NCBI RefSeq assembly: GCF_040939455.1
Contig: NC_134109.1
Coordinates: 76,567,001-76,631,000 of the forward strand
Source: Microcebus murinus
Lineage: Eukaryota > Chordata > Mammalia > Primates > Cheirogaleidae
Length of the DNA stretch: 64,000 nucleotides
Reading direction: 5' to 3'
In this document: piece after piece, positions 34,045 through 45,160 of the stretch
Layout: every line of letters starts with the position of its first letter
Numbering within the stretch: position 1 is the first letter of the stretch
The notes under the pieces: model-generated
The model's database searches: none
What the model was told of the DNA's origin: nothing
Seen by the model: the letters and a program-made list of their open reading frames with translations, nothing else
Made by a program: the position numbers and the translations under genes

Positions 34045-34165
34045 TTATGATGGAAAGAACCTGTAATTCTGGAGTCTGTCAGACATGAATTCAAATCTTA
34101 ACACTGGCACCAGACCAGGTTACCAAACTCTCTGGACCTCAGATACTGCAAAATTGCAGTCTCCT
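34045..34165 (+). repeat. MIR SINE, 5' part
   Basis: 'atggaaagaacctgtaattc', 'gacatgaattcaaatcttaa' and 'ccaaactctctggacctcag' follow the MIR order. The remainder appears displaced by the Alu-type monomer that follows. Confidence 0.7.
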
Positions 34166-34171
34166 AAAGAT

Positions 34172-34318
34172 TGTTTCTTTCAGAGACAAGGTCTCACTCT
34201 GTTGCCCAGACTGGAGTACAGTGGCATGATCATAGCTAACTGCAGCCTCGAACTCCTGGGCTCAAGCAATCCTCCCACCTTAGACTCCCAATTAGCTGGG
34301 ATTATAGGAACACACTAT
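34172..34318 (-). mobile_element. Alu-type left monomer (FLAM-like), antisense
   Basis: 'agacaaggtctcactctgtt', 'gcccagactggagtacagtg', 'cagcctcgaactcctgggct' and 'attagctgggattataggaa' match the reverse of a single Alu left arm, with no right arm. Candidate flanking duplications are 'cctaaagattgttt' and 'cccaaagacttttt'. A free monomer suggests an early primate insertion. Confidence 0.88.
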
Positions 34319-35199
34319 CTTTCCCAAAGACTTTTTAGGGGAAGGATGCAATGTAAGTTTAAGAAACCATCCAAATAAGTTGGTGCATCAGGTAATGTGA
34401 ATATAGCCTTCTGCAGATGGTCCAGTGAAACAGACTGCTTTCCTGAGTAGTGTGTGGTAACCAGTCTCGTGTTGTGGTTGCACCGAGTACCTCTTTCCAA
34501 TTTCCCCTTCCCTCTCTTTCTGAGTTCAAATGAGTTTTCTGTCTTTGATCCAGAAATCTCACTGTCATTTGTATTTAGAATGATTCCAAAGGGAGAGCGA
34601 GTCTCAATTTCCTGTACATTGAAGCACCCCATCATATGGTGGATAAAGACATAGGGACCCAAGACTATTTTGATATTTAAGTAGGTTTCAGAGCCATTTA
34701 AAGAGGATATCCCTTTTTGTCATTCAGGAAAAAAGAATAGTAGAGTCTTAGAACTAGAAGGGACCTCAGAAACCATCTCATTCAGCCCTTTATTGAGTCC
34801 CAGTGACTTCATGCCAGAAAATCTCATTAGCTCACCAAGATGAGTTGGGAAACTTACTTGAAATGAGGCATGTGCAAACCAAAAATGTAAAACATTTTAA
34901 ATTGCTTTAAACTGATCATTTAACCAATGGCTGCAATCTATTGTAGTATAATTGAATTAACTAGTATAGTTAGACTCCTATTAGACAGGTGATTCCTTTA
35001 CAAACTACCAAATTTAGATGCACACCTCCACCTCCACCTTCTCTTGACAGCTTTTAAAAAGGTATCTTTCCCCATAGGTTGATTTGACTGTCATCAGTGA
35101 ACAACCTTGAAGATTTAGATAAATTAAAGGGTTAGGATTAACCTCATTGCTAAAACAAAAAGTAAAATTTATTTGTTACTTATTAAGTACTTATTAGGA
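34319..35199. other. Mostly unique sequence
   Basis: A MIR-like trace ('agaagggacctcagaaacca', then 'tctcattcagcc') lies at 34755-34790. The 115-codon minus frame at 34315-34662 partly overlaps the monomer boundary and is not credible. Confidence 0.4.
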
Positions 35200-35385
35200 G
35201 ATGAGTTCTGGACCAGCGATTTTATATTCATTAATTCTGTGTGTATCTCTTATTAATTCTTATAACTGTCGTATAGAGTAGATACTGTTGTTTCTATTTT
35301 ACTCATAAGAGAACTGAGGCCTACTCAAGGTCAGAGAACCAGTGTGGCCAAGCTAGGAATTTAAGTTCAACTCCAAGGGTGTTTC
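35200..35385 (-). repeat. MIR SINE, antisense
   Basis: 'attcttataactgtcgtata' (MIR 3' side), 'taagagaactgaggcctact' and 'caaggtcagagaaccagtgt' run in the reversed MIR order. Confidence 0.75.
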
Positions 35386-36190
35386 ATAGCAAAGAATGGC
35401 ATCAGAGCATGATTTAGATTGAAGTTTCTAAACTTTTGAATTAAATATTAATTTAAGCTGTGAACTTTCTCCCTGTATAACTTTGCACATATGCATAATT
35501 TTGCTTATGGTTTCACAAGGTCCAAAGGTTCCCTGAAGCCCAGGATATCACCAATGAGTACATACTTCTAGATTTTTTTTTTTTCTTCTTTAGGAAAAAA
35601 GTGGATTTTTATCCAAAGGAAACTCAGAACTGTGTGTGGGGGGGGGGAGCACAAAAAGGATGGGATTTGGCTCATTAAAGGGGAACATGAGGAAAACGGG
35701 TCTCTGGACATGATTAATAATTAGCGCAAGACGTCTGCGTTTGACTCCGTCATACAGAGCAAGGTTCAAGGCTGGGGCTAGAAAGGGGCACGAAAGAAGG
35801 GTTATCTAGGGGCCAAGGGATGGGCTTGAAAGCGGGTACGAACGGGGTGGGGGTGGTTTCTGGGATCCGCAGTGACAGAGAAGAGAACACAAAGGGGCGG
35901 GCACAGTGAGGGGTGACAGGCTTTAGGGGAGGCAGCATCAGAGCTGCCTGTGAAGCTGCTGACAGTGAAGATTGTTAAATAATTGTAAATAAATTCTTCA
36001 GGCACCTCACATGTTGAATTTAGCACTACAAATGGGAATAGGAAGAAATAACTAGTAAATGTGGTACATGTATTCCATTGCACTTAAGTGTATGTTGCAA
36101 CTGGGAGTTCAAGGTCTTTTTGAGTGGGCAGAGACACCATTTTTTTGGATTTGTTTGTTTGTTTGAAAATCACACTCTAGGACTCATTTG
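35386..36190. other. Unique sequence
   Basis: No gene. Contains a G10 run at 35638-35647 and a CpG-containing stretch around 35720-35860. The minus-strand frames at 35750-36083 lack support. Confidence 0.4.
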
Positions 36191-36194
36191 CTTG

Positions 36195-36268
36195 TAGTTA
36201 TAAGAATAATACAAAGATGTGGAATCAACCTAAGTGCCCATCAGCTGAGGAGTAGTTAAAATGTGATA

Positions 36269-36305
<37 letters not shown>

Positions 36306-36690
36306 ATCCACCATGGAGTACAACTCAACCATAAAAAGGAATGAAATGCCGTCTTTTGCAGCAACTTGGATGGAACCGAAGACCTTTATCCTAACAGAAA
36401 TATCTCAGGAGTAGAAAAACAAATACCACACATTCTCACTTGTAAGTGGGAGCTAAACGATGAGTATATATGATCACACAAAGTGAAACAATGGACATCA
36501 GAAAAGTAAGAAGGGGGCAGGGTGGGAGGAGTGGGAGGGATCAAAAACTACCTATCGTGTACAGTGTACACTATTTGAGCAGCAGGTACACTAATTTCAC
36601 CACTATGCAATTCATCCATGTAACAAAAAGCACTTGTACCTCCTAAATCTTCTGAAATAGAAATTACTTTAAAAAAAATAAGAAAAGTAA
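36195..36690 (+). mobile_element. L1 LINE 3' end, 5'-truncated
   Basis: 'acctaagtgcccatcagctg', a (CA)n expansion, 'atggagtacaactcaaccat', 'tgcagcaacttggatggaac', 'tctcacttgtaagtgggagc' and an A-rich end near 36670. Only the very end of ORF2 and the 3' UTR remain. Confidence 0.92.
36272..36303. repeat. (CA)n microsatellite inside the L1
   Basis: About 16 CA units at the point where this L1 3' region normally has a short alternating 'atatatacac' stretch, so it probably expanded from L1 sequence. Confidence 0.95.
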
Positions 36691-36699
36691 TAAAATTTA

Positions 36700-36890
36700 A
36701 AGATATTAGGGCTAAATGAGACCTTAGAGATCATCTAAAGATAGAACCTTTTCATAACAGATGAGGAAAAGGGGCCTGAAATTTTCTATGACTTACCCGA
36801 GGTCACACAGCCAATTATAGTCAAGCTCAGGCTAGAGTCCAGGACTTCGGATTCTAGTTTCAGTGCTCTTCCTACTCCATGGAACTAACC
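36700..36890 (-). repeat. MIR-type SINE, antisense
   Basis: 'gaccttagagatcatctaaa', 'aacagatgaggaaaaggggc', 'cgaggtcacacagccaatta' and 'cagtgctcttcctactccat' are in reversed MIR order. Confidence 0.75.
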
Positions 36891-37205
36891 ATTAGTTCAT
36901 GACATGTACATCTAAAGAAACAATAGGTGTCCATTGTGCGTCGTGAGTCCATTCCTTTCCAAGTGACTAAAACATGTTATTGCTCCTTTGAAAATAAAAT
37001 AATAACAAGATATTTAGCACAGACATTCATTTCAGCCCTATAAAGGTTCAGATAGGAGCTGGAGTACGCATACATTCAAGAATATGGCACAGAGACCAGG
37101 AGCCATGATGTCCCAATGAGACTGGAAATACTGGCTTGTAGGACAGAGCTATTAATATATTCTAGGTTATCATAAGCCTTATGATCTTTACTCAGATCAG
37201 TTACT
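36891..37205. other. Unique sequence
   Basis: No gene or repeat recognised. Confidence 0.4.
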
Positions 37206-37209
37206 CATT

Positions 37210-37310
37210 TGCTTCTTTATTCATCCACAAGTATTTATTGGGCACCCAACTGTGTGCCAGGCCCTATGCTTGGCCCTAGGGACACCGAGACACATAAGAT
37301 CCAGTCTTTT
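37210..37310 (+). repeat. L2 LINE 3' end fragment
   Basis: 'tattcatccacaagtattta', 'ttgggcacccaactgtgtgc' and 'caggccctatgcttggccct' are the L2 3' end. Confidence 0.82.
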
Positions 37311-38479
37311 TACATTGTATTAGCAGGTTACTGGCCAGTGTACACAGTTTTTCCTTCAACAAAGATTCCTTTCCTAGAAGTAGTCATGGATCACAACCAG
37401 ACTAGCTAAGAAACAGGATCCTGTTTTCTTTCATGAGGCCAGTAATTACCAGCCCTAGCTTTTCAAGGGATCTCTAGTTATCTTAATGGACAATGAAAAA
37501 TTCCTTCCCTCCCAAGAAAAGCAATTCCCATCCCCCATAATTTATAAACTAAATTATGATAAAATGATAAACACTACTATAAAAAGTCACTGGGATGGCA
37601 AAAGCAAACTACAAGGAGGAGATGTAACTGCTCCCAAAGGTAGGGGGGTTATTCTATTACATCAGCAAAAAATGTTATGATGCAGCAGCCGTTTTACATT
37701 TTATAAGAAAATGAGTGAAAAGTACATTTTAATACTGTCAATTCACTCCTAGTAAATCATCACCTTCTAAATTAACAAGAAATTTAGCATTTTTGTTCTT
37801 GCTTTGGAATGATTCTATATTAAGCTATGAAATGGTGATGGCACTTTCAGATTTTGAATTTTTATGATATCTCAGGTTGCAAGCAACTTTTTTAAACCAG
37901 GAGAGAGAGAGAGCTCACAACCAAGCACATTTGAGTGTGTGTTGATATGAACTAATGCATACAGAAAGAGTTTTTTCATCAGGGATTTCTAAATGCATTA
38001 TAATGCAAATTGCATTTTTAAACTGGCCAAATTATTGATGGCTTTATTGAATGAAATAATTTATTACAGAAGTATTTTAGTCAGATGACATTTCATCATC
38101 AAATAACAGTAAACACAATAGCCATTTCCAATAAGACTGTTCTCTTGAGCCAAGGGCTTAAAAAAGAAAATAAAACTTGCCTTGTTCCAAACATAGCATT
38201 GTACTAAACACTTGTTTATTACACTAAAGAAAAAGAGAGTTCTGCCAGCCAGACATGGTGGACCGGAAAAACATGCCATTGTGTCAGATCATCCCAAGAA
38301 ATCTCCATTTTTCCCTCCTTTCCTAATAATGTTTGACAAGTGGAGATGAATTTTTAAAATCCAAGTCTCTTTTATGCCATTCATTTGGATAATACTATAA
38401 AATCTCTCCTCGGGTACTCAGAGTATTACAACATCAATGACCTGTCAGCAGCTGCATACAGTTTTTCTTTTTAAGACCG
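37311..38479. other. Unique AT-rich sequence
   Basis: No gene or repeat recognised. Confidence 0.4.
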
Positions 38480-38760
38480 TGTAAAGCTATGGTTAAATTC
38501 TAATTTTCTAAAATAGGTTTAAGTATGGGGAGAGCCAAAATTAGGTGCACTTTTCTTGCTAGAAATCAGACCACAAATTGTACATTGTGCTTACAAAGAT
38601 GATTAAGGCGGTCCAGCCGCACACCAGATTAATTGGAGCATGCAGATTTGTGTAAAAACATATGTTGGGATTGGGGAAGTCTTGTTTTTCTAATGCTGTT
38701 TAAAAGTTTCTTGCAAGTTCCTGTGTATAATTTTCACATTACCTAATTCTCAACTAAAAG
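38480..38760. promoter_or_regulatory. Candidate conserved non-coding element
   Basis: Repeat-free, with 'tcagaccacaaattg' (RUNX-like core), 'gatgattaaggcggtccagc' (homeodomain/OTX-like, with retained CpG), 'cagattaattggagcatgca' and 'acattgtgcttacaaag'. No open frame. Regulatory role inferred from composition. Confidence 0.4.
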
Positions 38761-39059
38761 CCTGAGATTAAACTCATATATGCCAGGGGTCCAATATTTA
38801 AACATTTTATCAAAATGGGAGCATCTTATTGGTACCTTTCTCCCAAGTTAGATGATGGCAAGCCTCTTCATTTAGGAAATCCCAAAGTGTTCATTATTTT
38901 TAAATTGTTGCATGATGAAACCAGAACTACTTGTTTGAACAAGATGTAGGTTCAGGATCCAAACAGCTGGAGCCTCAGAGCCCTGATACATGTGAGCATA
39001 TATGAACACTTGGGAAATATAAGTTGAAATCTGCTGAAAAAAATAGATTAAAAATCACT
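38761..39059. other. Unique sequence
   Basis: No gene or repeat recognised. Confidence 0.35.
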
Positions 39060-39150
39060 CTCACAAGGTTATAGGAGATCTGAGGTAAAGTATGCAAAAT
39101 GCCTGTCAGAGTACCTGGCGCTTAGTGGGGGGCTCAGTAAAGGGTGGGGA
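39060..39150 (+). repeat. MIR SINE 3' part
   Basis: 'ggtaaagtatgcaaaatgcc', 'tgtcagagtacctggcgctt' and 'agtggggggctcagtaaa' fit the MIR 3' section. Confidence 0.65.
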
Positions 39151-39279
39151 GCAGTGGAAGTTTATGTCAGTGGAGGAAGATCATCGGTAGCCATGTGGGA
39201 GTGGTGAGCTTGGACAAATAGGCATGAGGACAGTTATTTCTAGAAGAAAAAAGAAAAGAAAAGAAATCAGTCTAGCAAG

Positions 39280-39480
39280 CAATAATTGCTTAAAGCAATT
39301 GTAAAGGAACACATTTAAATCCCTTGCCATACGCGGAGAATGCAATTTGGACAACATAAAAGTTAAAAAGGTGTAATAATCACTGGTCTTTTGCCCTTGT
39401 TTACTTAAGAATCTATCTGCTCAAAATGCTCCTGTTGCCCTTATTATATTTGCTTTGCAGCAGTGAAGAATAATCTATCT
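39280..39480. promoter_or_regulatory. Candidate conserved non-coding element
   Basis: Repeat-free block with 'aataattgcttaaagcaatt' (a partial palindrome), 'gccatacgcggagaatgcaa' (retained CpGs), 'gcccttgtttacttaa' (FOX-like) and 'ttgctttgcagcagtgaaga'. No open frame. Inferred. Confidence 0.35.
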
Positions 39481-39889
39481 CATTCTGTGGGTAAAAATCT
39501 CCACTCTTTCACGGAGATTTTTTGTTGTTGGAATTTAGTTGGATCTTATATTCAGTAATGCTTAAACATTGAGTTATCCAGTCTGACCTCTTTCCCTTTG
39601 GCTCTGTTTGCTAAGTTAATTCCCTGTGTCTTTCTTGATTTCTTCATGGGCTTGATATTTCTCCTCCCTTTGCTATTTTTTTCCTTCAGGGCCATAAGCA
39701 TAATTGTTGCACCATGGGGACTCCTGCTACAAATAGGCTAGAGTTCCTGTAGGTACCACTTTTGAGACAATTCCTCCGTTGATTTTGTGATACTGCCTGT
39801 GTGTGACTTTTCCCTGCCTGAGTGAAGCTGTCAGGTACCTAGAGGTGCCTAGTTTTGGCTGTGAGGAGAAGGGTTATCTTCCTGAATCA
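39481..39889. other. Unique sequence
   Basis: No gene or repeat recognised. Confidence 0.35.
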
Positions 39890-40200
39890 TCTATGAGGTT
39901 GCTTTCGAATGTCAGAGTGCCACTTTTATAAAGGTTTTGTTTAAATGTACAGATTTCGCCAGAAAGGGCCTCTATGCTCTTATTTTTATGCATTTCAGAG
40001 ATTGGGGCGAATGATTGGCATTTACATGGAGGAAGTTACAGGCTGTTCAGCCAGCCAGGGAAAATATTCATAAGTCAATCACAAGACAGCATAGGCTTGG
40101 GTTCTCATCATAATAAAGTAATAAATTTAATAATTTACCAAAAGCACTGAGCAGTGATGACAACAAATTTCAATAATCTGTCTTGAGCTTTTCTGGGCTT
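39890..40200. promoter_or_regulatory. Candidate conserved non-coding element
   Basis: Repeat-free, with 'cttttatttttatgcatttc' (POU/CDX-like), 'ggcgaatgattggcattt', 'aaatattcataagtcaatca' and 'gtgatgacaacaaatttcaa'. No coding signal. Inferred. Confidence 0.35.
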
Positions 40201-41485
40201 TGCTATTAACCAAAGAGTCAGGCAGGCCACATAGTTTGGGACTTGGTTATTCATTTGAAAAGAAGTGAGATGATCACTAGTGTTCTGGGATCACATGACT
40301 TAACTAACCCAGGGAGTTGGGTGGTCATGAATTGAAGCCCAGGATATCCACGAGGTAAATGCAGAGGCCTCTACAAATACAGGTTACACCGATTCACACA
40401 TTGACATATACGCCTTAGTTCAAAGAAGAGCCACTGATCATAGCCTGCTCTGGTGATTGGACTGGGGCCTTTTTTACACATTGCAACTTGAAAACTTACT
40501 CTCCAGTGACCCATGGAGAAACCATTCCCGTTACCTCGTGCAGATAACTAATTGGAAGTTGTGTACCTCTCAGGAGTTCAAATACTTTTTACAGAAAGAA
40601 TTGGTAGTTAAGCCATAATTCTTGAACCCAAGACTTATTGTAACTGAGAAACTGCTCACCCAAAGTTCAATTTACCCCTCTATTTGTTATGACTTGTTAG
40701 TCTGACACACACTATACCATAAAAACAGCTAAACCCACGCTGCCCGTAACGGTGGCAAAGACACCTGTAAGAGACCTTTCAGAATATCGGTCAGTATTTT
40801 AATAATGCTGCCTAAAACTTCATTAAATTGAGATCACCAAGAAACACTAAATGTGGAGACATTACCCATTTTGATACAATATAAAGCTAATTTATCCTGA
40901 CTTTCCACAGGTTTCCAGAGTTAAACATTGACAGTGTTCATAAAATAAGAGAAAATGAAAGTGAAGCAAATGAGGAATATTTAGAATAAGTAAGCATGCG
41001 TGTACTTAATGTAAAGTTGATTTCACTTTTAATCAGAGTTCAAGGTAACAAAGCTGAAAATACATATTATAAAGGTAACTTTTTATTTCCTTTAGATGAA
41101 ACCTTCTAAATCCTATGAATTTATACACTGTTTTCATAGCGAATGACTGGTATAAATTGGGTTATGTTCTTTCTCTCCTTATTAAGAATGCTACCTACTT
41201 TTTCTTATTTAAAAAATTATAATATTTCTGAAATTTTGCTAGAGCTATAGATTTTTACATTGTAATCATTTGTCCACTGTGTGTATCTTTCCCTGCCCCC
41301 ACCCATGGACACATCTCATTGTGATAATCTCCTGTTTTTATTCTATCAGTATTACACAGTCTTTTTATCCTGTGTCCGTCTGATGGGGTCTGTGAACACG
41401 TGTTCCATGAGGGCAATTGTTTTATGATACACAAGATTGTATTAGAGCCCAGTATATAGGCTACCAACATATCGAGTGCTATTCA
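40201..41485. other. Unique sequence
   Basis: No gene or confident repeat. The part 40250-40800 remains repeat-free and keeps several CpGs. Confidence 0.4.
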
Positions 41486-41489
41486 TCAC

Positions 41490-42215
41490 ACATCTAACCT
41501 GCTGTCATTCTCCTTTGGCTGTATCTCCTTCTGTTTCCGTTCTTTTCTTCTCCAGAAAATGCCTTGAGGAGTCCTCCTCTGCACTCAGGGTCCCTACCTC
41601 CTCCTGCTCCTACAGTCTCTCCCCAGCCTCCTTCACTGGGCTGTGATTCTTCCTGCAGAACCTCCTGGTTGTCAGACCCAGCAGAGGTGTCTTGCTCCAG
41701 GTAGTGTTTGATCACTCCCCTCTCTTTGACACTGTCAACCCCACTCTTGACTTCTGTGATCCCACTCTTTCCAGCTTCTCCCTCCAATACATCGAGGTCA
41801 CTCAGGCTGCACTTTTCTTTGCTGTTTCCCCTTCCTATGTCTGCCCCTTGCATTCTTGTCCCCAAGTTTCCATCCTCACACGCCCTCTCTCCTTACTCCC
41901 CCGACAGTCTTGTCTACACCCCTGTCTTCAACATAGTTTCCAAATGTGTATCATCAGGTTAGATCTTTTTCTTGAGTTCCAGAGTTATTCTTTTAATTGC
42001 CTACTGCCCTGATTTTCAAAGGAGAGAAGCCCTGAAGTGCCAGACACAGATGCCTCTATTCATTTCCCTTCCCTGGTCCTTACCCTTTCGTCCTTCTCCA
42101 TCCCATACTCTCCTTCCCATCCTTCAAAATCAAACAAAAATGTCACCTCTTTAGTGAAACTCCTCCCCCAATGTCACTCCTCCAGCCCCATCACCACCAT
42201 TGAAATGTGGTGGCC
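41490..42215 (+). repeat. L2 LINE, 3' part of pol and 3' end
   Basis: A long C/T-rich block characteristic of L2: 'gtgtttgatcactcccctct' and 'tttgacactgtcaaccccac' in the pol region, and 'atccttcaaaatcaaacaaa' with 'aatgtcacctctttagtgaa' near the end. Five overlapping open frames (41494-42288) are by-products of the pyrimidine bias. No intact reverse transcriptase motif. Confidence 0.65.
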
Positions 42216-43224
42216 TTTCAAATGTTACAGTGCAATAATTAGTAGCTATAGTTGCATATGCTTAACCCACATTTTCACTTGCAATTAGCAAGGATGCTAT
42301 ACTATTAAGAATGAGGCAAAGATAGAAGGACCGCTTTTCTGTCATTCCAATGCAAATAGTTACTTCTAACCACTTTATCCTCTAACTCGTTTAAAATCAA
42401 CAGTCACTTGTATATAGTTTAGAATGTTATTCGGTCTTTTGTTATTTGAATATCCTGTCTCTCGTTGTACCTAGAACTATGGTAAGATTATAGCAGATGT
42501 ACTTGACTCCTCAAAATCTATTTGGTGAACTAATATTTAAATTAGGTGAAATGTTCTTATAGCACTGTTGTGATCATACACATAATTATACATCTTATTA
42601 ATTCTGAAACAATTAGATTGTAATTGTACTATAGAGATAGTCTGTTCTATCACTTCTAAGGACTAATTTCTGTTTCTTCGAAAAATGTTACAGGTTCTTT
42701 TGCTTTAATTTCATTCCCAATGTATGGGAATCATAGCAAACGACCAAACACTAGGTAACATGTATTTATATTCTTTAAAAACCATATGAGTAGTTTGAAC
42801 TTAGACATGATTTTTAAAAAATTTTTTAAACTCTAATTAGTAAATTCTGACAAATAAAAATTAATATTACCTTCCGATGTTTTAAAATACCTGACAAAAA
42901 CCCCATTTTATAAAATTTATAGTTTTGTCTGTGGATACAAAGTGAGAAATAACTTGTCAGAAGGTGATGGCATCAGAATGTAAAATATCTCAGTTAGTTT
43001 CAAAACATAATTATTAAATATATTTTAATGTTTAGCAATTACAACAAATTTGTATCATTTAAACATTCTCTGAATAATAATAATGAATTTTTAATCTCTA
43101 CTACAAGATAAGATGCAACATATAAGAACTCACTTTTACTCTGACTCAAGTGCAAGAGCAATAAATGTTATAGGGAGTATAGAGTAAGATGGTTAAACAG
43201 AACTTTCCAGGGTTTCTCAGTAAG
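42216..43224. other. Unique AT-rich sequence
   Basis: No gene or repeat recognised. Confidence 0.4.
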
Positions 43225-43400
43225 CACTGGATGAGAAATCCTAACTCCAGTGTCTTGCCAGTAAGTCTCTGGCAAGACACTTATAATACTTACTTAGCTT
43301 CTCTAAATACTTCATCCTCCTAAATAACATATTAGCATTTTCTAAAAAGCATAAAGCATAAATCCCTGCACAGTGTAAATTGGTGCTATTTTCTCATGTC
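43225..43400 (+). repeat. MIR SINE, degraded, with an internal inverted repeat
   Basis: 'ctctggcaagacacttataa' and 'tacttagcttctctaaatac' correspond to the MIR 'ttgggcaagtcacttaacct' core. Bases 43249-43261 and 43269-43281 form a perfect 13-base inverted repeat with a 7-base loop (arm 'agtgtcttgccag'). Confidence 0.65.
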
Positions 43401-43835
43401 TGGAAATAAAGGAAAGTACCATTACAGCTTAGTTGATCATTTAATCCAGATCTCCCCTCCTTTCAGCCTTATCTAGATTAGTAAAATAAAAATCTGCGTT
43501 TTCCCATGTTTCCCAAAATACAAAGAAAGAGGAGGCTGCAGAAGTAAGCTCTAGACTGACTGTCCAGAGTGCCTCAATTCCCTGGATAATTACTCTCATT
43601 TAACTTTGTGTAATTTATGTACATTTGCAAGTTGAAGAGTTCCAAAATTGCAAACCATTTTCATGAGCTAATTATGTTCAATCCTTTAGAACAAATAAAA
43701 ATAGAAACATTTTAAATAAAGTTTAATGAGATTATGGTAAGCACTTTGAAAAAAGAAGGTAGGTATTGAGGAAATATGTACTTTTAATTCTGTGGAACTT
43801 TCTTAGTTTTTCAAGATGTGTATTTTTGAAAAATG
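43401..43835. other. Unique AT-rich sequence
   Basis: No gene or repeat recognised. Confidence 0.35.
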
Positions 43836-44137
43836 AATGGGGGAGGGGAGGATGGAGAGAGGTTGGTCAACCAGTACAAAGTTACAATGAGATAGGAGAA
43901 TGTTCTGGTGTTCTGTTGCACAGTACGATGACTATGATTATCAGTAAGATATTATGTATTATAAAATAGCTGGAAGAGAGATTTTAGAATGTTCTTACCA
44001 CAAAGAAATGATAAATGCATGCAGTGATAGATATGCTAACTATTCTGATTCGATCATCATACACCATATACATGTATTGAAACACCAAATTGTACCCCAT
44101 GAATATGTACAATTACAATGTATCAATTTAAAAAAAG
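43836..44137 (+). mobile_element. L1 (L1MA-like) 3' end
   Basis: 'ggttggtcaaccagtacaaa', 'ggagaatgttctggtgttct', 'cttaccacaaagaaatgata', 'accaaattgtaccccatgaa' and 'caatgtatcaatttaaaaaa' are the sense end of an L1MA-type 3' UTR. The Alu follows directly at its A-rich tail. Confidence 0.85.
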
Positions 44138-44141
44138 TAGT

Positions 44142-44446
44142 TGGGGCAGGTCATGGTGGCTCATTCTTCTGGTGGCTCAATCCCAGAGTTTTGGGGGGCA
44201 GAGGTGGTAGGATTATTTGAGGCCAGGAGTTCAAGACCAGCATAGGCAACATCGCAAGACGCCATCTCTACAAAAAATTTTTTTGAAAATTAGACAGGCG
44301 TGGTGGTGTGTACCTCTAGTCCCAGCTGCTCAGGAGGCTGAAGCGGAAGATTGCTTCAGCCCGGGAGTTTGAGCCTACAGTGAGCTATGATCATGCCACT
44401 ACATTCTAGCAACAGAGCAAAACCCTGTCTCTTAAAAAAAAAAAAA
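44142..44446 (+). mobile_element. Dimeric Alu (AluJ-like)
   Basis: Left arm 'gaggccaggagttcaagacc' and 'catctctacaaaaaattttt', right arm 'aggcgtggtggtgtgtacct', 'gctcaggaggctgaagcgga' and 'gtgagctatgatcatgccac', ending in 13 A. The dimer with middle A/T linker is a primate hallmark. The divergence fits an old J-type copy. The A-rich end of the preceding L1 was probably the integration site. Confidence 0.93.
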
Positions 44447-44450
44447 GAGT

Positions 44451-44592
44451 AGCCAGGCACAGTGGCTTGTGCCTGTGGTCACAGCTACGCAAAAGGCTGA
44501 GGTCGAAGGATCACATGAAGCCAGGAGTTCAAGACCAGCCTGAGCAACATACCAAGATTCCATCTAAAAATATATATATATATTTTAAAAAG
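44451..44592 (+). mobile_element. Alu-type left monomer (FLAM-like)
   Basis: 'agccaggcacagtggcttgt', 'gccaggagttcaagaccagc' and 'ctgagcaacataccaagatt' form a single left arm, ended by an AT-rich tail with 'atatatatatat'. It lies at the A tail of the dimeric Alu, so three retroelements are stacked head to tail. Confidence 0.88.
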
Positions 44593-44761
44593 TAAATAGT
44601 GAGGGTAAAGCAAAATGAAGACACAAAATGAGAACTTTTTATTGTTATAATATTTCAAACTACACATTTTATAACTGCTGAATGAGCAACGTTAATACTA
44701 ACAAATTAAATGAAATTTAATAATAGAACAAGCCCCTTATGTTAGCCATCTCTTCATTAAA

Positions 44762-45160
44762 TTAAGATGAAGTTTGAATATCACACCATAAGTCTAAAAT
44801 TATGCCTTGCCCATGATGTCCTTCCTCCTCATAAAAGTTATTATTCCCATCTTCTTCTGAAATGTGTGTTCTTATGCCGGAAAGTTTGAGAGCAATAACT
44901 GACCATCTGAAGGCATTATAGTTCAGATCCTTCAAAATTGACATGGGGATTGTTAGTCCTACCAAAGACAGACCCGGTCTAGAACCAGTGTGTAATATTG
45001 CATAAGATAAAAGAATTCTTCTTTCAAAAGGTGACTGTTGGTCTGTTTCAGTAAAACTAATGCTTGGTCCATAAATAAGCCTAAAGGGTGTTATAAATGT
45101 CGGGAGCTCTGGGTGATTGATCTGTGCTGGGTCTATCATGAAAATAGACAGAAGGCACAA
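44762..45160 (-). other. Unassigned 132-codon open frame
   Basis: A minus-strand frame from ATG in DNA with no repeat I recognise. CpG is retained over 44870-45230 (about seven). A possible acceptor-like 'ttttcatgatag' overlaps the start. The translation has an acidic C-terminal stretch (SEEDGNNNFYEEEGHHGQG) and no motif I know. One such frame is roughly what chance would give in 64 kb, so I do not call a gene. Confidence 0.15.

Noticed and set aside
34315..34662. 115-codon minus-strand open frame
   Set aside because: Crosses the boundary of the Alu-type monomer; no supporting structure.
41494..42288. Cluster of overlapping open frames on both strands
   Set aside because: By-product of the C/T-rich L2 fragment.
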